A stretch of 64,000 nt of DNA from DASUPK01 sp963815045 (GTDB lineage Bacteria > Actinomycetota > Thermoleophilia > Solirubrobacterales > 70-9): contig CAWFET010000002.1 of NCBI GenBank assembly GCA_963815045.1, positions 868,001-932,000 of the forward strand, in the 5' to 3' direction. The translations under genes and the position numbers were made by a program. This document shows, in pieces, positions 1 to 9,694 of the stretch. Below the pieces are notes generated by a model. The model worked only from the letters and a program-made list of their open reading frames with translations, ran no database searches and had not been told where the DNA came from. Positions within the stretch are counted from its first letter, which is position 1. The number at the start of each line of letters is the position of its first letter.

Positions 1-685
1 CAACACCGCCATCGACCGGCCTGCCCTGCAGCGGCTGGCGAGCGGGTTCCTGAAGCCCGAGTGCTTCTTCCTCCCCGAGGGGATCGTGGGGCACCCGGAC
101 AGCGCCTGCCCGTACGGCGCGGCTGACGCCCACGGCGACATCGCCAAGGCCCAGCAGCTGGTGCAGCAGTCGGGCACCGCCGGACAGAACGTCACCGTCT
201 GGGGCGAGCAGCGCGCGCCGCGGACGCAGTACGTGGAGTACTACGCCGACCTGCTGAACAAGATCGGGTACCACGCCACTCCGAAGCTGATTTCGGACAC
301 GACGTACTTCCCGACGATCGGGAACGCGAAGACCGCACCCCAGACCGGCTTTGCCGACTGGATTCAGGACTTCCCGAACCCGGCCGACTTCTATCTGCTG
401 CTCGATGCGAAGTCGATTCAGCCAGTCAACAACGAGAATTTCGGCAACGTCAACGATCCGTATATCCAGCAGCAGCTCGCCAAGCTGGAGAACGTCCCGT
501 CGACGCAGCTGGACTCCGTCGCCAGCCAGTGGCAGGCGCTGGACGAGTACACGGCCAAGAAGGCCTACGTGACCGTGTACGGCTCGGAGCAGGTGCCGAA
601 GTTCATGAGCGACCGAATCGACTTCTCGGCCGCGCAGGTGCATCCGACATACCTGAACGACTGGAGCACCTGGTCACTGAAGTAG
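1..685 (+). CDS. Peptide ABC transporter substrate-binding protein, C-terminal part
   Basis: The open frame runs in from the left edge (first full codon at base 2) and ends at TAG 683-685, so 227 C-terminal residues are present. The text matches the end of family 5 (DppA/OppA-type) extracellular solute-binding proteins: a YADLLNKIGY-like lobe followed by a WIQDFPNPADFY segment, which lines the ligand cleft in this family. Family members are usually 500-600 residues, so more than half is missing. It is followed directly by permease and ATPase genes of the same importer, which supports the assignment. The peptide specificity cannot be read from this fragment. Confidence 0.88.
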   Translation, partial: NTAIDRPALQRLASGFLKPECFFLPEGIVGHPDSACPYGAADAHGDIAKAQQLVQQSGTAGQNVTVWGEQRAPRTQYVEYYADLLNKIGYHATPKLISDTTYFPTIGNAKTAPQTGFADWIQDFPNPADFYLLLDAKSIQPVNNENFGNVNDPYIQQQLAKLENVPSTQLDSVASQWQALDEYTAKKAYVTVYGSEQVPKFMSDRIDFSAAQVHPTYLNDWSTWSLK

Positions 686-737
686 GAACGAGCCGAATAG
701 AGGACGATTGGGGCGCGCCAGGGCGCCCCGCGATGAG

Positions 738-1778
738 ATGGCAGTAGACCCGACCGCTCCGAGCCCGGGGGTTCCGATGGCACTAGAGCCGGAGGCTCCC
801 CTGGGCTCGAGTGAGATCCAGGGCGAGGGCGGTGTTGGTCCGTACAGGCTGGCCTACCGCCGCCTGCGCCGGAACAAGACAGCCCTCGTCTTCGGCGGGA
901 TATTCCTGTTCATCGTGATCCTCTGCCTGTGTGCGCCGCTCTACGCCAAGCACGTGGCGCACACGACGCCTTCGGCGAACCACATCACCGACACGGTCGG
1001 CGGAAAGGACGTCGTCTCGCCCGGTGGGATCCCGACCGGTCCGACCTGGACGGGGCGCTTCTTCCTGGGAGCCGACTCGAACGGCCGCGACGTCGCCGTG
1101 AGGCTGCTCTATGGCGGCCGCAACTCGCTGCAGATCGGCTTCATCGCCACCTTCATCAGCTGTTTCTTCGCCACGATCGTCGCCCTCTCAGGAGGCTATT
1201 TCCGAGGCGTGCTGGACGGCGTGCTCTCGCGGACGATGGATCTGATCTGGGCATTCCCGGTGATCCTGTTGGGGATCGCGCTCGGGACGGCGCTGGCCAT
1301 CGGCGGCCTCAACTTCGGCCTGTTCACCGTCAACGGGGCGTCCCTGTGGATCCCGGCGATCATCATCGGGGTCGTCTACATCCCCTACATGGCGAAGCCC
1401 CTGCGCGGTCAGGTGCTGAGCCTGCGCGAGAAGGAATTCGTCGAGGCGGCCCGCTCACAGGGGGCCGGGAACTTCCGGATCATGTTCCGCGAGATCCTCC
1501 CCAACATCGCCTCGAGCATCATCGTCTTCATCCCGCTGATGATCGCCAACGCGATCCTGCTCGAAGCGGCGCTCTCCTTCCTCGGCGCCGGCGTTCAGGC
1601 TCCGAATCCCTCATGGGGCACGATGATCGGCGACGGCATCCGCCTGATCCCGAGCGCCATGCACCTCACCCTGATCCCCGGAGGAATGCTCGTTCTGGCG
1701 GTGCTGGGGATCAACGTATTCGGTGACGGGGTCCGTGACGCACTCGACCCGCGCGCCCAGGTGCGCATTGAGCACTGA
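738..1778 (+). CDS. dppC: Dipeptide/oligopeptide ABC transporter permease, DppC type
   Basis: Inner-membrane permease of about 346 residues. The N-terminal YRRLRRNKTALVFGGIFLF segment is the OppC-type cytoplasmic start plus first membrane helix, and the EAARSQGAGN region with the following LPN is the EAA loop that contacts the ATPases. A large periplasmic loop lies between helices 1 and 2. I start at ATG 738; an in-frame TTG at 708 would add ten residues with no better ribosome site. The C-type permease precedes the B-type here, the reverse of the common dppBC order. Its stop overlaps the next start by one base, so the two are translationally coupled. Confidence 0.92.
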   Translation: MAVDPTAPSPGVPMALEPEAPLGSSEIQGEGGVGPYRLAYRRLRRNKTALVFGGIFLFIVILCLCAPLYAKHVAHTTPSANHITDTVGGKDVVSPGGIPTGPTWTGRFFLGADSNGRDVAVRLLYGGRNSLQIGFIATFISCFFATIVALSGGYFRGVLDGVLSRTMDLIWAFPVILLGIALGTALAIGGLNFGLFTVNGASLWIPAIIIGVVYIPYMAKPLRGQVLSLREKEFVEAARSQGAGNFRIMFREILPNIASSIIVFIPLMIANAILLEAALSFLGAGVQAPNPSWGTMIGDGIRLIPSAMHLTLIPGGMLVLAVLGINVFGDGVRDALDPRAQVRIEH

Positions 1779-2728
1779 TGGCCCGCTTCATCGTCAGACG
1801 GCTGTTCGCGATGGTTGGGGTGCTGTTCGCGATCTCGGTCCTCACCTTCCTGATCTTCCAGGCGATCCCGAACGGAGATCCGGCGGTCCGGCTCGGCGGC
1901 CGCACCTCGACGCCTGAGACGCGCGCGGCGATCAGCAAGGACTGGGGCTTCGACAAGCCGATCTACGAGCAGTACTTCATCACCATGGGGAAGGTCTTCG
2001 ACGGATCGATCATCTCCTACCAGCAGAAGCTCAACGTCGAAGACGAGATCAAGCGCGACCTCCCGGCCACGCTCTCCCTCGCGATCGGAGCCGGGATCAT
2101 CTGGCTCGGCTTCGGGATCCTCTTCGGGGTGATCAGCGCGGTGAAGGCCGGCAAGTTCACCGACACGAGCCTCACCGTGCTCGCCCTGATCGGAGTGTCG
2201 ACGCCCGTATTCCTGCTCGGGGCGCTCGTCCTCTGGTTACTCGCGTACAAGGTCCAGATCTTCCCGGCCGGCGGCTACGTGAAGTTAACCCAGGACCCGT
2301 GGGGGTGGTTCACGCATCTGATCCTGCCGTGGTTCGTGCTCTCGGTCCTCTTCATCGGGTTCTACTCACGAGTCCTCCGATCAAGCATCCTCGACACGAT
2401 CAACGAGGACTACGTGCGGACGGCCAGGGCCAAGGGTCTGAGCGAGCGCCGGATCATGATCCACCACGTGCTCCGCAACTCGCTGATCCCGGTGGTCTCG
2501 CTCTTCGGCCTCGACTTCGCCGCGGTGATCGGCGGCGGCGCGATCCTCACCGAGACGGTCTTCAACCTCCAGGGGGTCGGGCAGTACGCCGCCAACTCGA
2601 TTCAGCAACTCGATGTGCCGCCGGTGCTGGTGATCACGATGTTCGGCGCCTTCTTCGTCGTGGTGCTCAGCGCCATCGTCGACATCATCTATGCGGTGCT
2701 CGACCCGCGAATCAGGCTGAGCGGCTAG
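1778..2728 (+). CDS. dppB: Dipeptide/oligopeptide ABC transporter permease, DppB type
   Basis: Second permease, 316 residues. The opening MARFIVRRLFAMVGVLFAIS is the typical DppB/OppB first helix, followed by a periplasmic loop and five further helices. The EAA-like loop reads RTARAKGLSERRIMIHHVLRN, close to the family pattern. It should form a heterodimer with the preceding DppC-type permease and sit on the two ATPases encoded downstream. The ATG overlaps the preceding stop codon (TGATG). The gap to the next gene is only nine bases. Confidence 0.93.
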   Translation: MARFIVRRLFAMVGVLFAISVLTFLIFQAIPNGDPAVRLGGRTSTPETRAAISKDWGFDKPIYEQYFITMGKVFDGSIISYQQKLNVEDEIKRDLPATLSLAIGAGIIWLGFGILFGVISAVKAGKFTDTSLTVLALIGVSTPVFLLGALVLWLLAYKVQIFPAGGYVKLTQDPWGWFTHLILPWFVLSVLFIGFYSRVLRSSILDTINEDYVRTARAKGLSERRIMIHHVLRNSLIPVVSLFGLDFAAVIGGGAILTETVFNLQGVGQYAANSIQQLDVPPVLVITMFGAFFVVVLSAIVDIIYAVLDPRIRLSG

Positions 2729-2737
2729 GTTCGACGG

Positions 2738-3778
2738 ATGGCGGGACCCCTTCTCGAGATCGAGGACCTCAAGGTCGACTTCGCGACCGACGAGGGGACC
2801 GTCCACGCGGTCGACGGCGTCTCCTTCTCGCTTGAATCCGGCGAAGTGCTGAGCATCGTCGGCGAGTCAGGCTGCGGGAAGTCCGTGACCGCCATGACGA
2901 TCCTCGGGCTGACCAGGGGAACGAACTCGCGGATCGCGGGCTCGGTGCGCTACCAGGGCAAGGAGCTCACGACCGCCAGCAACGACGAGCTCGAGACGAT
3001 CCGCGGCGACCGGATCGCGATGGTCTTCCAGGACCCGATGTCCTCGTTCAATCCGGTCCACAAGATCGGCGACCAGATCGTCGAGGCGATCCAGGCACAC
3101 AGGGAGATGGGCAAGGCCGAGGCGAAGAAGAAGGCCGTGGAGGCGCTGCGGTCGGTGGGCATTCCCGACCCCGAGCGCCGTGCGGACCACTATCCGTTCG
3201 AGTTCTCAGGCGGCATGCGTCAGCGAGCGATGATCGCGATGGCGCTGGCGCTCGAGCCCGCGGTCCTGATCGCGGACGAGCCTTCGACCGCGCTCGATGT
3301 GACCATCCAGGCGCAGATCATCGAGCTGCTCCAGGACCTGAACCAGGAGCACGGGCTCTCGGTGATCCTGATCACCCACGATCTCGGGGTGGTGGCCGAG
3401 ATCGCTGACCGCGTGCTCGTCATGTACGCCGGCCAGGTCGTGGAGCAGGGCTCGCTCGACGAGATCTTCTACGACCCCCAGCACCCCTACACCTGGGGCC
3501 TGCTCGGCTCGATCGCACGCCTCGACCAGGATCGGCCGGATCGCCTGCCTCAGATCGGCGGGCAGCCGCCGTCACTGCTGCTGCCGCCGCCCGGCTGCCG
3601 CTTCGCCCCCCGTTGCCCCCATGCGTTCGCGAAGTGCTCCGAGCCTCCCGATTTGAAGGAGCGCGTCGCCAGGGCGACGGGACACGCGGACCGCTGCTGG
3701 CTCGACCCGGCCGACAAGAAGAAACTCCGGGAGGTCGACGGCCGGATCGGACTGGAATCGGCTGAGGTGGTCGCCTAG
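2738..3778 (+). CDS. dppD: Peptide ABC transporter ATP-binding protein, DppD type
   Basis: 346-residue ABC ATPase. Walker A is GESGCGKS (about residues 46-53), the signature is FSGGMRQR, Walker B is VLIADEPST, and the switch His lies in LITHDLG. The C-terminal oligo_HPY extension carries a Cys cluster (CRFAPRCP, then two more Cys ending in DRCW), which in DppD proteins is known to be able to hold an iron-sulfur cluster. It pairs with the following DppF-type ATPase, two bases downstream, to drive peptide import. Confidence 0.94.
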   Translation: MAGPLLEIEDLKVDFATDEGTVHAVDGVSFSLESGEVLSIVGESGCGKSVTAMTILGLTRGTNSRIAGSVRYQGKELTTASNDELETIRGDRIAMVFQDPMSSFNPVHKIGDQIVEAIQAHREMGKAEAKKKAVEALRSVGIPDPERRADHYPFEFSGGMRQRAMIAMALALEPAVLIADEPSTALDVTIQAQIIELLQDLNQEHGLSVILITHDLGVVAEIADRVLVMYAGQVVEQGSLDEIFYDPQHPYTWGLLGSIARLDQDRPDRLPQIGGQPPSLLLPPPGCRFAPRCPHAFAKCSEPPDLKERVARATGHADRCWLDPADKKKLREVDGRIGLESAEVVA

Positions 3779-3780
3779 CC

Positions 3781-4872
<1,092 letters not shown>

Positions 4873-4896
4873 ATGACCGACCCCGAATCGATCATC

Positions 4897-4902
4897 TAGC
4901 TT
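4897..4902 (+). promoter_or_regulatory. Leaderless-type -10 box of ruvX
   Basis: TAGCTT lies seven bases before a GTG at 4910. The same TANNNT box with a 6-8 base gap to the start codon recurs before many genes of this window, which is the pattern of leaderless actinobacterial transcripts. It favours GTG 4910 over the in-frame TTG 4904 as the start of ruvX. Confidence 0.5.
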
Positions 4903-4909
4903 CTTGCGC

Positions 4910-5290
4910 GTGCTCGCCCTCGATTACGGCACCGCGCGGTGCGGCGCGGCGATTTCGGACCCGACCGGGACCCTGGCGCGTCCGCTCGACGCGGTGGAGC
5001 CGCCCGACCCCGCCGCCATCGCCGAGCTCGCGGCGCGGGAGGAGGCGGAGCGCGTGATCGTCGGCCTCCCGACCACGCTCGGCGGCGATGAGGGTGAGCA
5101 GGCTCGCATCAGCCGGGAGTTCGCCGATCAGCTGGCCGAGCTGCTCGACGTGCCGGTCGAGACCTACGACGAGCGGCTCACCACGCGCATGGCCGACCGC
5201 AGCGCCCGCGAGGGCGCCAGGGCGCACCGCGACTCACTGGCGGCCGCTCACCTGCTCGAGAGCTATCTCGCGAGGAGCGAGTCAGGCTGA
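4910..5290 (+). CDS. ruvX: Putative Holliday junction resolvase RuvX/YqgF
   Basis: About 126 residues with an RNase H-like fold. LALDYGTARCG at the N-terminus holds the first catalytic Asp; VGLP and the YDERLTT motif with its Glu follow; the C-terminal AAHLLESYL matches the family's last helix with Asp replaced by Glu-containing text. RuvX/YqgF acts as a nuclease in pre-16S rRNA 5'-end maturation or in Holliday junction resolution. GTG 4910 is preferred because of the -10 box at 4897; TTG 4904 would add two residues. The stop overlaps the ATG of mltG by one base, an order seen in many actinobacteria and firmicutes. Confidence 0.87.
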   Translation: MLALDYGTARCGAAISDPTGTLARPLDAVEPPDPAAIAELAAREEAERVIVGLPTTLGGDEGEQARISREFADQLAELLDVPVETYDERLTTRMADRSAREGARAHRDSLAAAHLLESYLARSESG

Positions 5291-6741
5291 TGGAGGACCG
5301 TGGGGACTGGAACGTCGACACCGAGGGCAACCTGACGCCGCCCGGCGGCGACGGGCTGAAGCCACCGACGGACGAATTCGGCCGCGACGACCCGGCCTCG
5401 ATCGAGCGTGAGCGCCGCCGCCGCGAGCGAGAGGCTCGGCGCGGCAAGTCGCGGAAGACGAAGAGGGCGAAGAAGGCTCCCGAGGCCACGCAGCCGGCTT
5501 CGGCCCCGGCGCCCGCGCCGGCGAAGCAGGCTCCGAGGAGGGCCCGGGCCCGGAAGGCCGCGACCCCCGCGCAGCAGGCCGCTCCGGCGCAGGCGGCGCC
5601 CAACAGGGCGGCAGCGGCCGCGCCACCGGCCCAGAAGGTGCCGAGGAGGACGGTCAGGGAGCGCTTCGGCCGCGACGGAGGCGACCCCCGGCCGCCCAGG
5701 CTCCGGGGCGCCCATCGCCGCCGCCGGTTCCTGGCGCTCGGCCTGGTCCTCGTCGGGGTGCTGGTCGCCTGGTTCTTGATCGCCTTCTTCCAGCCGCCGC
5801 CCTTCGATCCGGGCGACGGGTCCGGCGAGGCGATCGTCACCGTTCCCGAGGGGGCAACGGCGAGCTCCGTCGCCGATCTGCTCACGAAGAACGACGTGGT
5901 CTCAAACGGGACGCTGTTCGAGTGGCGGCTCAAGCTCGCGGGCGAGACCGACAACATCCTTCCCGGCCGCTACGTCCTCGCTCACAACATGAGCTACGGG
6001 AAGGCGATCGACGCGCTGACAAGCTCGGGCGGCAAGGTCAATGTGACGATCCCCGAGGGAGAGGACCGGGTGCAGATCGCCGACACGATCAAGGGCCTCG
6101 GCCTGAGCGGCGACTACCTGGCCGCCAGCAAGAGCTCCAAGGGATTCGACCCCAACCGCTACGGCGCCAAGAACCCACCATCGCTGGAGGGCTTCCTGTT
6201 CCCGGCCACCTACCAGCTCGACCCGGGCGCGAGCGTCGATCAGCTCGTCTCCGAGCAGCTCCAGGCGTTCAGGCAGAACATCGCCGGGGTGAACCTGTCC
6301 TACGCCAAGTCCAAGAACCTGACGGTCTACGACGTGCTCACCATCGCGTCCATGATCGACAAGGAGGTCCAGATCCCCTCGGAGCGCGCGCTGGTCGCCG
6401 CCGTGATCTACAACCGCCTCCACCGCGGCATGCCGCTGCAGATCGATGCGACGACCCGGTTCCAGTTCCACAACTACACGGGCGACATCACGGAGTCGCA
6501 GCTCCAGTCGTCCTCGCCGTTCAACACGCGGATCAACGCGGGCCTGACGCCGACGCCGATCGGCAATCCCGGCCTGGACGCGATCAAGGCCGCCGCCCGC
6601 CCGGCGAAGGTCAACTACCTCTATTACGTCCTGAACGGCGACAACAGCGGGCACCACTGCTTCACCGCCAGCGGGGCGGAGTTCAATCAGCTCGTCGCCG
6701 CGTACAACAGCGGCCACGCGACGCCGAACTGCCGGAGCTGA
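5290..6741 (+). CDS. mltG: Endolytic murein transglycosylase MltG (YceG family)
   Basis: 483 residues. A cytoplasmic N-terminal region of about 145 residues rich in Arg, Lys, Ala and Pro precedes one membrane helix (about 147-168, LALGLVLVGVLVAWFLIAFF). The outer part holds the LysM-like and YceG domains. The catalytic Glu is expected in SMIDKEVQIP, followed by the family pattern VAAVIYNRL and MPLQIDAT. MltG cuts nascent glycan strands and so ends peptidoglycan elongation. The long basic tail is unlike the short one of proteobacteria but usual in actinobacteria. Its position after ruvX and before aroE is conserved in many Gram-positive genomes. Confidence 0.93.
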   Translation: MEDRGDWNVDTEGNLTPPGGDGLKPPTDEFGRDDPASIERERRRREREARRGKSRKTKRAKKAPEATQPASAPAPAPAKQAPRRARARKAATPAQQAAPAQAAPNRAAAAAPPAQKVPRRTVRERFGRDGGDPRPPRLRGAHRRRRFLALGLVLVGVLVAWFLIAFFQPPPFDPGDGSGEAIVTVPEGATASSVADLLTKNDVVSNGTLFEWRLKLAGETDNILPGRYVLAHNMSYGKAIDALTSSGGKVNVTIPEGEDRVQIADTIKGLGLSGDYLAASKSSKGFDPNRYGAKNPPSLEGFLFPATYQLDPGASVDQLVSEQLQAFRQNIAGVNLSYAKSKNLTVYDVLTIASMIDKEVQIPSERALVAAVIYNRLHRGMPLQIDATTRFQFHNYTGDITESQLQSSSPFNTRINAGLTPTPIGNPGLDAIKAAARPAKVNYLYYVLNGDNSGHHCFTASGAEFNQLVAAYNSGHATPNCRS

Positions 6742-6748
6742 GCCCCTC

Positions 6749-7591
6749 GTGAACCGGCTCGCCGTCCTCGGGCACCCGGTCTCGCACTCTCGCTCGCCCG
6801 CGATGCAGACGGCGGCTCTCGAGGCGCTGGGGCTGGCGGGCCAGTGGAGCTACGAGGCGATCGAAATCGAGCCGGGCGAATTCGCGGAGCGGGTTCGTGC
6901 GCTGCCCGGTGAGGGCTTCGTCGGCGTGAACGTCACCATCCCCCACAAGGAGGCGGCGCTCGCGGCGGCTGACGAGGCCTCGGACGCCGCCCAGCAGATC
7001 GGAGCCGCCAACACGCTGAGCTTCACCGACGGCCGCATCGAGGCGGAGAACACGGACGCCAGCGGCCTGCTGGCGGCTCTGCCGGATGGCGTGGGCGGAG
7101 ACGCCGCTCTCGTGCTCGGTGCCGGGGGATCGGCGCGCGCGGCGGTGTGGGCTCTCGCGGGACTGGGTGTGCAGGTATCGGTCTGGAACCGGACTCCGGA
7201 GCGTGCGGACGAGCTCGTCCGCGACCTGGCCGGTGCCGGAAGCGGCACCGCCGCCGAAGGAAGGCTCGCCCCGGTGACCGGGGATCAGGCCCGGGCCAAC
7301 GGCTACGGGTTGATCGTCAACTGCACCGCCGTGGGGATGCGCGACGAGGATCCCTTTCAGCACCTGCCGATCGATCCCGAGCGCCTCGACGCCGACATCG
7401 TCATCGTCGATCTCGTCTACGCGGGGGCGGAGAGCCGCCTGGTGGCGGAGGCGCGCCGCCGCTCCGCCAAGGCGGTCGACGGGCTCGAGGTGCTGGTGCG
7501 CCAGGGAGCCGAGTCCCTTCGGATCTGGACCGGTGAGGAGCCGCCGCTGGACGTGATGCGGAGGGCGGCGCGAGGAGAGGAGGGCGGCTGA
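6749..7591 (+). CDS. aroE: Shikimate dehydrogenase
   Basis: 280 residues, GTG start. The substrate-binding motif is HPVSHSRSPAMQ, the catalytic Lys and partner lie in VTIPHKE, and NTDASG holds the catalytic Asp. The NADP site starts with LGAGGSARAAVWAL, and the pocket after strand two reads NRTPERA, which favours NADP. It reduces 3-dehydroshikimate to shikimate, one step of the pathway whose other enzymes are encoded at 10168-13354. It lies eight bases after mltG and overlaps the next start by one base. Confidence 0.94.
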   Translation: MNRLAVLGHPVSHSRSPAMQTAALEALGLAGQWSYEAIEIEPGEFAERVRALPGEGFVGVNVTIPHKEAALAAADEASDAAQQIGAANTLSFTDGRIEAENTDASGLLAALPDGVGGDAALVLGAGGSARAAVWALAGLGVQVSVWNRTPERADELVRDLAGAGSGTAAEGRLAPVTGDQARANGYGLIVNCTAVGMRDEDPFQHLPIDPERLDADIVIVDLVYAGAESRLVAEARRRSAKAVDGLEVLVRQGAESLRIWTGEEPPLDVMRRAARGEEGG

Positions 7592-8097
7592 TGGCCGACA
7601 CGCTGAGGCTCACCCCGCACGAGACAGTGACCGTCCGGCGCAGCTCGGCCGATCTGCTCGAGGTGGAGGGCGACTGGGGGCCGGGGGGCAAGCCGCCCCC
7701 TCCGCACTACCACCCGTCCCAGGACGAGCACTTCGAGGTCCTCGACGGAGTGCTCACGGTCAAGCTCGGAGGTGAGGAGTTCGACCTCGGTCCCGGCCAG
7801 ATGCTGGACATTCCGCGCGGATCGCACCATCAGATCTGGAACAGGGGAGAGGTCCCCACCCGTGCCCGATGGGAGACCCGCCCGGCGCTCAGGACCGAGG
7901 AGTGGTTTCGCTCGATCGACCGGGTGATCCGGTCGGGCCGCGTCGGGCGCAACGGGATGCCGAGCCCGCTGGCCTTCGGCGTCTACCTGACGGAGTACCG
8001 TGACGTCTTCCGCCTGGCCGTCGCGCCGGACCTCGTGACTCGGCCGCTGCTCGCCGGTCTCGGATTGGCCGGACGGGTCCGCGGTTATCGCCCCTGA
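7591..8097 (+). CDS. Cupin-domain protein
   Basis: 168 residues with a single cupin barrel. Motif 1 reads HYHPSQDEHFEVLDG with two His and a Glu, and motif 2 reads PGQMLDIPRGSHHQIWN with the third His, so all four metal ligands are present. The C-terminal part (WFRSIDRVIRSG...) is helical and resembles uncharacterised actinobacterial cupins. No substrate can be named. Its start overlaps the aroE stop, so it is cotranscribed with aroE. It could be an isomerase, a dioxygenase or a small-molecule sensor. Confidence 0.82.
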   Translation: MADTLRLTPHETVTVRRSSADLLEVEGDWGPGGKPPPPHYHPSQDEHFEVLDGVLTVKLGGEEFDLGPGQMLDIPRGSHHQIWNRGEVPTRARWETRPALRTEEWFRSIDRVIRSGRVGRNGMPSPLAFGVYLTEYRDVFRLAVAPDLVTRPLLAGLGLAGRVRGYRP

Positions 8098-8115
8098 CCG
8101 GGGGGCCCTCATTGC

Positions 8116-8121
8116 TAATTT
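8116..8121 (+). promoter_or_regulatory. Leaderless-type -10 box of htrA-like gene
   Basis: TAATTT followed by seven bases and the GTG at 8129. The local sequence is AT-rich compared with the surroundings. It fits the recurring TANNNT-N6-8-start pattern and fixes the start of the protease gene. Confidence 0.5.
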
Positions 8122-8128
8122 TTCGTTA

Positions 8129-9154
8129 GTGCGTCGGCTGAAGCTCATCCCGGGCGGCCTGAAGCTGATCGACGGAGTCGCGAACGGCGCCCCGTCATCC
8201 CCCCGCGAGCGCCTGCCCGACGCGGACGCCTTCGACGCCTATTCGCGCACGGTCTCGGGAGTGGCCGAGCGCCTGACTCCCTCCGTCGCCCATCTCGCCG
8301 TCACGCGACGGACCCGCCGCGGCCGGGCCGAGGGCGCGGGCAGCGGGGTCGCGATCTCATCCGATGGCTACATGCTCACCTCCGCCCACGTCGTCGCGGG
8401 CGGGCACGGTGTCGCCGCCTCCTTCTCGGACGGGCGCGAGCTCGCCGCCGAGGTCGTCGGAGCCGACGCTCTTTCCGATCTGGCCGTCGTCCGCGCGGAC
8501 GCGCGAGACCTCGCACCGGCGCAGCTCGGAGACGCGGACGAGCTGCGCGTCGGGCAGCTGGTGGTCGCGATCGGCAGCCCGATGGGGCTGGCAGGAACGT
8601 TGACCGCCGGCGTCGTCTCGGCGCTGGGGCGGTCCCTGCCGACACGATCCGGATCGGCGGGCCGTCTGGTCGAGAACGTGATCCAGACCGACGCCGCGCT
8701 CAACCCCGGGAACTCCGGTGGCGCGCTGGCCGACGGCCTGAGCCGCGTGGTCGGGGTGAACACCGCGGTCGCGGGAATAGGGCTCGGCCTCGCCGTTCCC
8801 ATCAACGACGCGACCCGGAAGATCATCTCCGCGCTGATGAAGGAGGGCCGCGTGCGCCGTGCCTACCTCGGCATCGTCGGCGGCTCGCGCCCGCTGCCGC
8901 CAAGGATCGCGTCCCGGCTCGAGCGCGAGAAGGGGATTGAGGTCGTCGAGGTCGTCTCGGGCAGCCCGGCCGCCCGGGCGGGTCTGCGCGCCGAGGATCT
9001 GATCGTCGAGGTCGACGGCGAGGTGATGGCCGACGTCGGGGATCTTCAGCGGTTGATGGTGGCGGAGCGAATCGGTCGCGAGGTCACGGTGAGGGTCGTC
9101 CGGGACGGCTCGCTGCTCAACCTGAGCCTGATCCCCCGCGAGCTCGAGACTTAG
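8129..9154 (+). CDS. HtrA/DegP-like trypsin-family serine protease with PDZ domain
   Basis: 341 residues. The catalytic triad is visible as His in TSAHVVAGG, Asp in ALSDLAVV and Ser in NPGNSGGAL. A PDZ domain occupies roughly residues 250-335 (GIEVVEVVSGSPAARAGL). There is no clear signal peptide or membrane helix, so a cytoplasmic or unconventional location is possible; many actinobacterial HtrA proteins instead have an N-terminal anchor. HtrA proteases remove damaged proteins under stress. The start is set by a -10 box seven bases upstream. The last 38 bases overlap the convergent gene that follows. Confidence 0.9.
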   Translation: MRRLKLIPGGLKLIDGVANGAPSSPRERLPDADAFDAYSRTVSGVAERLTPSVAHLAVTRRTRRGRAEGAGSGVAISSDGYMLTSAHVVAGGHGVAASFSDGRELAAEVVGADALSDLAVVRADARDLAPAQLGDADELRVGQLVVAIGSPMGLAGTLTAGVVSALGRSLPTRSGSAGRLVENVIQTDAALNPGNSGGALADGLSRVVGVNTAVAGIGLGLAVPINDATRKIISALMKEGRVRRAYLGIVGGSRPLPPRIASRLEREKGIEVVEVVSGSPAARAGLRAEDLIVEVDGEVMADVGDLQRLMVAERIGREVTVRVVRDGSLLNLSLIPRELET

Positions 9155-9656
9155 CCTTCTTCGCCTTGGCCGGCTTGCGGATCGCCCTGGCGGCGGCCTT
9201 CGGAGAGAGCACCTCCACCCTCGCCGCCACCTGACGGGTCGAGGTGAAGAGGATCCCGATGGTCCCCGGCTCCTGGGGGAGCAGCTGGAAGAACGCGGGA
9301 GCGTTGGAGCTGGCGACGCCGATGAGGCCGAATGCCGGGATCTGGAGCTCGGCCTGGCGCTTGGAGAGGACCTGGAGGGAGAGCTGATCCCCGACGTGAA
9401 GCGGCTCGCACCTGGGCTTTCGCGCTTTGCACAGGGGCCCTGCGACGACCGGGACCTTCTTCCCGCCCACGACGACCGGGGCGGTGAGAGAGCGCCCGGC
9501 TGGCGGCTCGGGGATGGTCGTGCTCTCGGTGGGCTGAGTGGTCGTCGTGGCGCCGGTGGTGCCCTGCCGCAGGCCGTGCTGGGGGACGAGGGCGGCCGCG
9601 AGCGTGGAGAGCCCAAGGAGGACCAGCATCACGATCAGCAGCCGGCGGGCCGCCAT
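9117..9656 (-). CDS. Membrane-anchored or exported protein of unknown function
   Basis: 179 residues. It begins with a basic segment and a hydrophobic stretch (RRLLIVMLVLLGLSTLAAAL), then a Thr-rich linker with six Thr in short runs, a compact domain of about 90 residues that contains two Cys (PLCKARKPRCEPL), and a Lys/Ala/Arg-rich end. The two Cys could form a disulfide outside the membrane. No family is recognised. It is convergent with the protease gene and overlaps its 3' end; it is divergent from the peptidase gene at 9695. The signal-peptide-like start and sensible composition support a real gene. Confidence 0.62.
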   Translation of the reverse strand: MAARRLLIVMLVLLGLSTLAAALVPQHGLRQGTTGATTTTQPTESTTIPEPPAGRSLTAPVVVGGKKVPVVAGPLCKARKPRCEPLHVGDQLSLQVLSKRQAELQIPAFGLIGVASSNAPAFFQLLPQEPGTIGILFTSTRQVAARVEVLSPKAAARAIRKPAKAKKAKSRARGGSGSG

Positions 9657-9694
9657 CAGGGGGAGAGGTTCGAGACCACGGGACTCTCAACGAT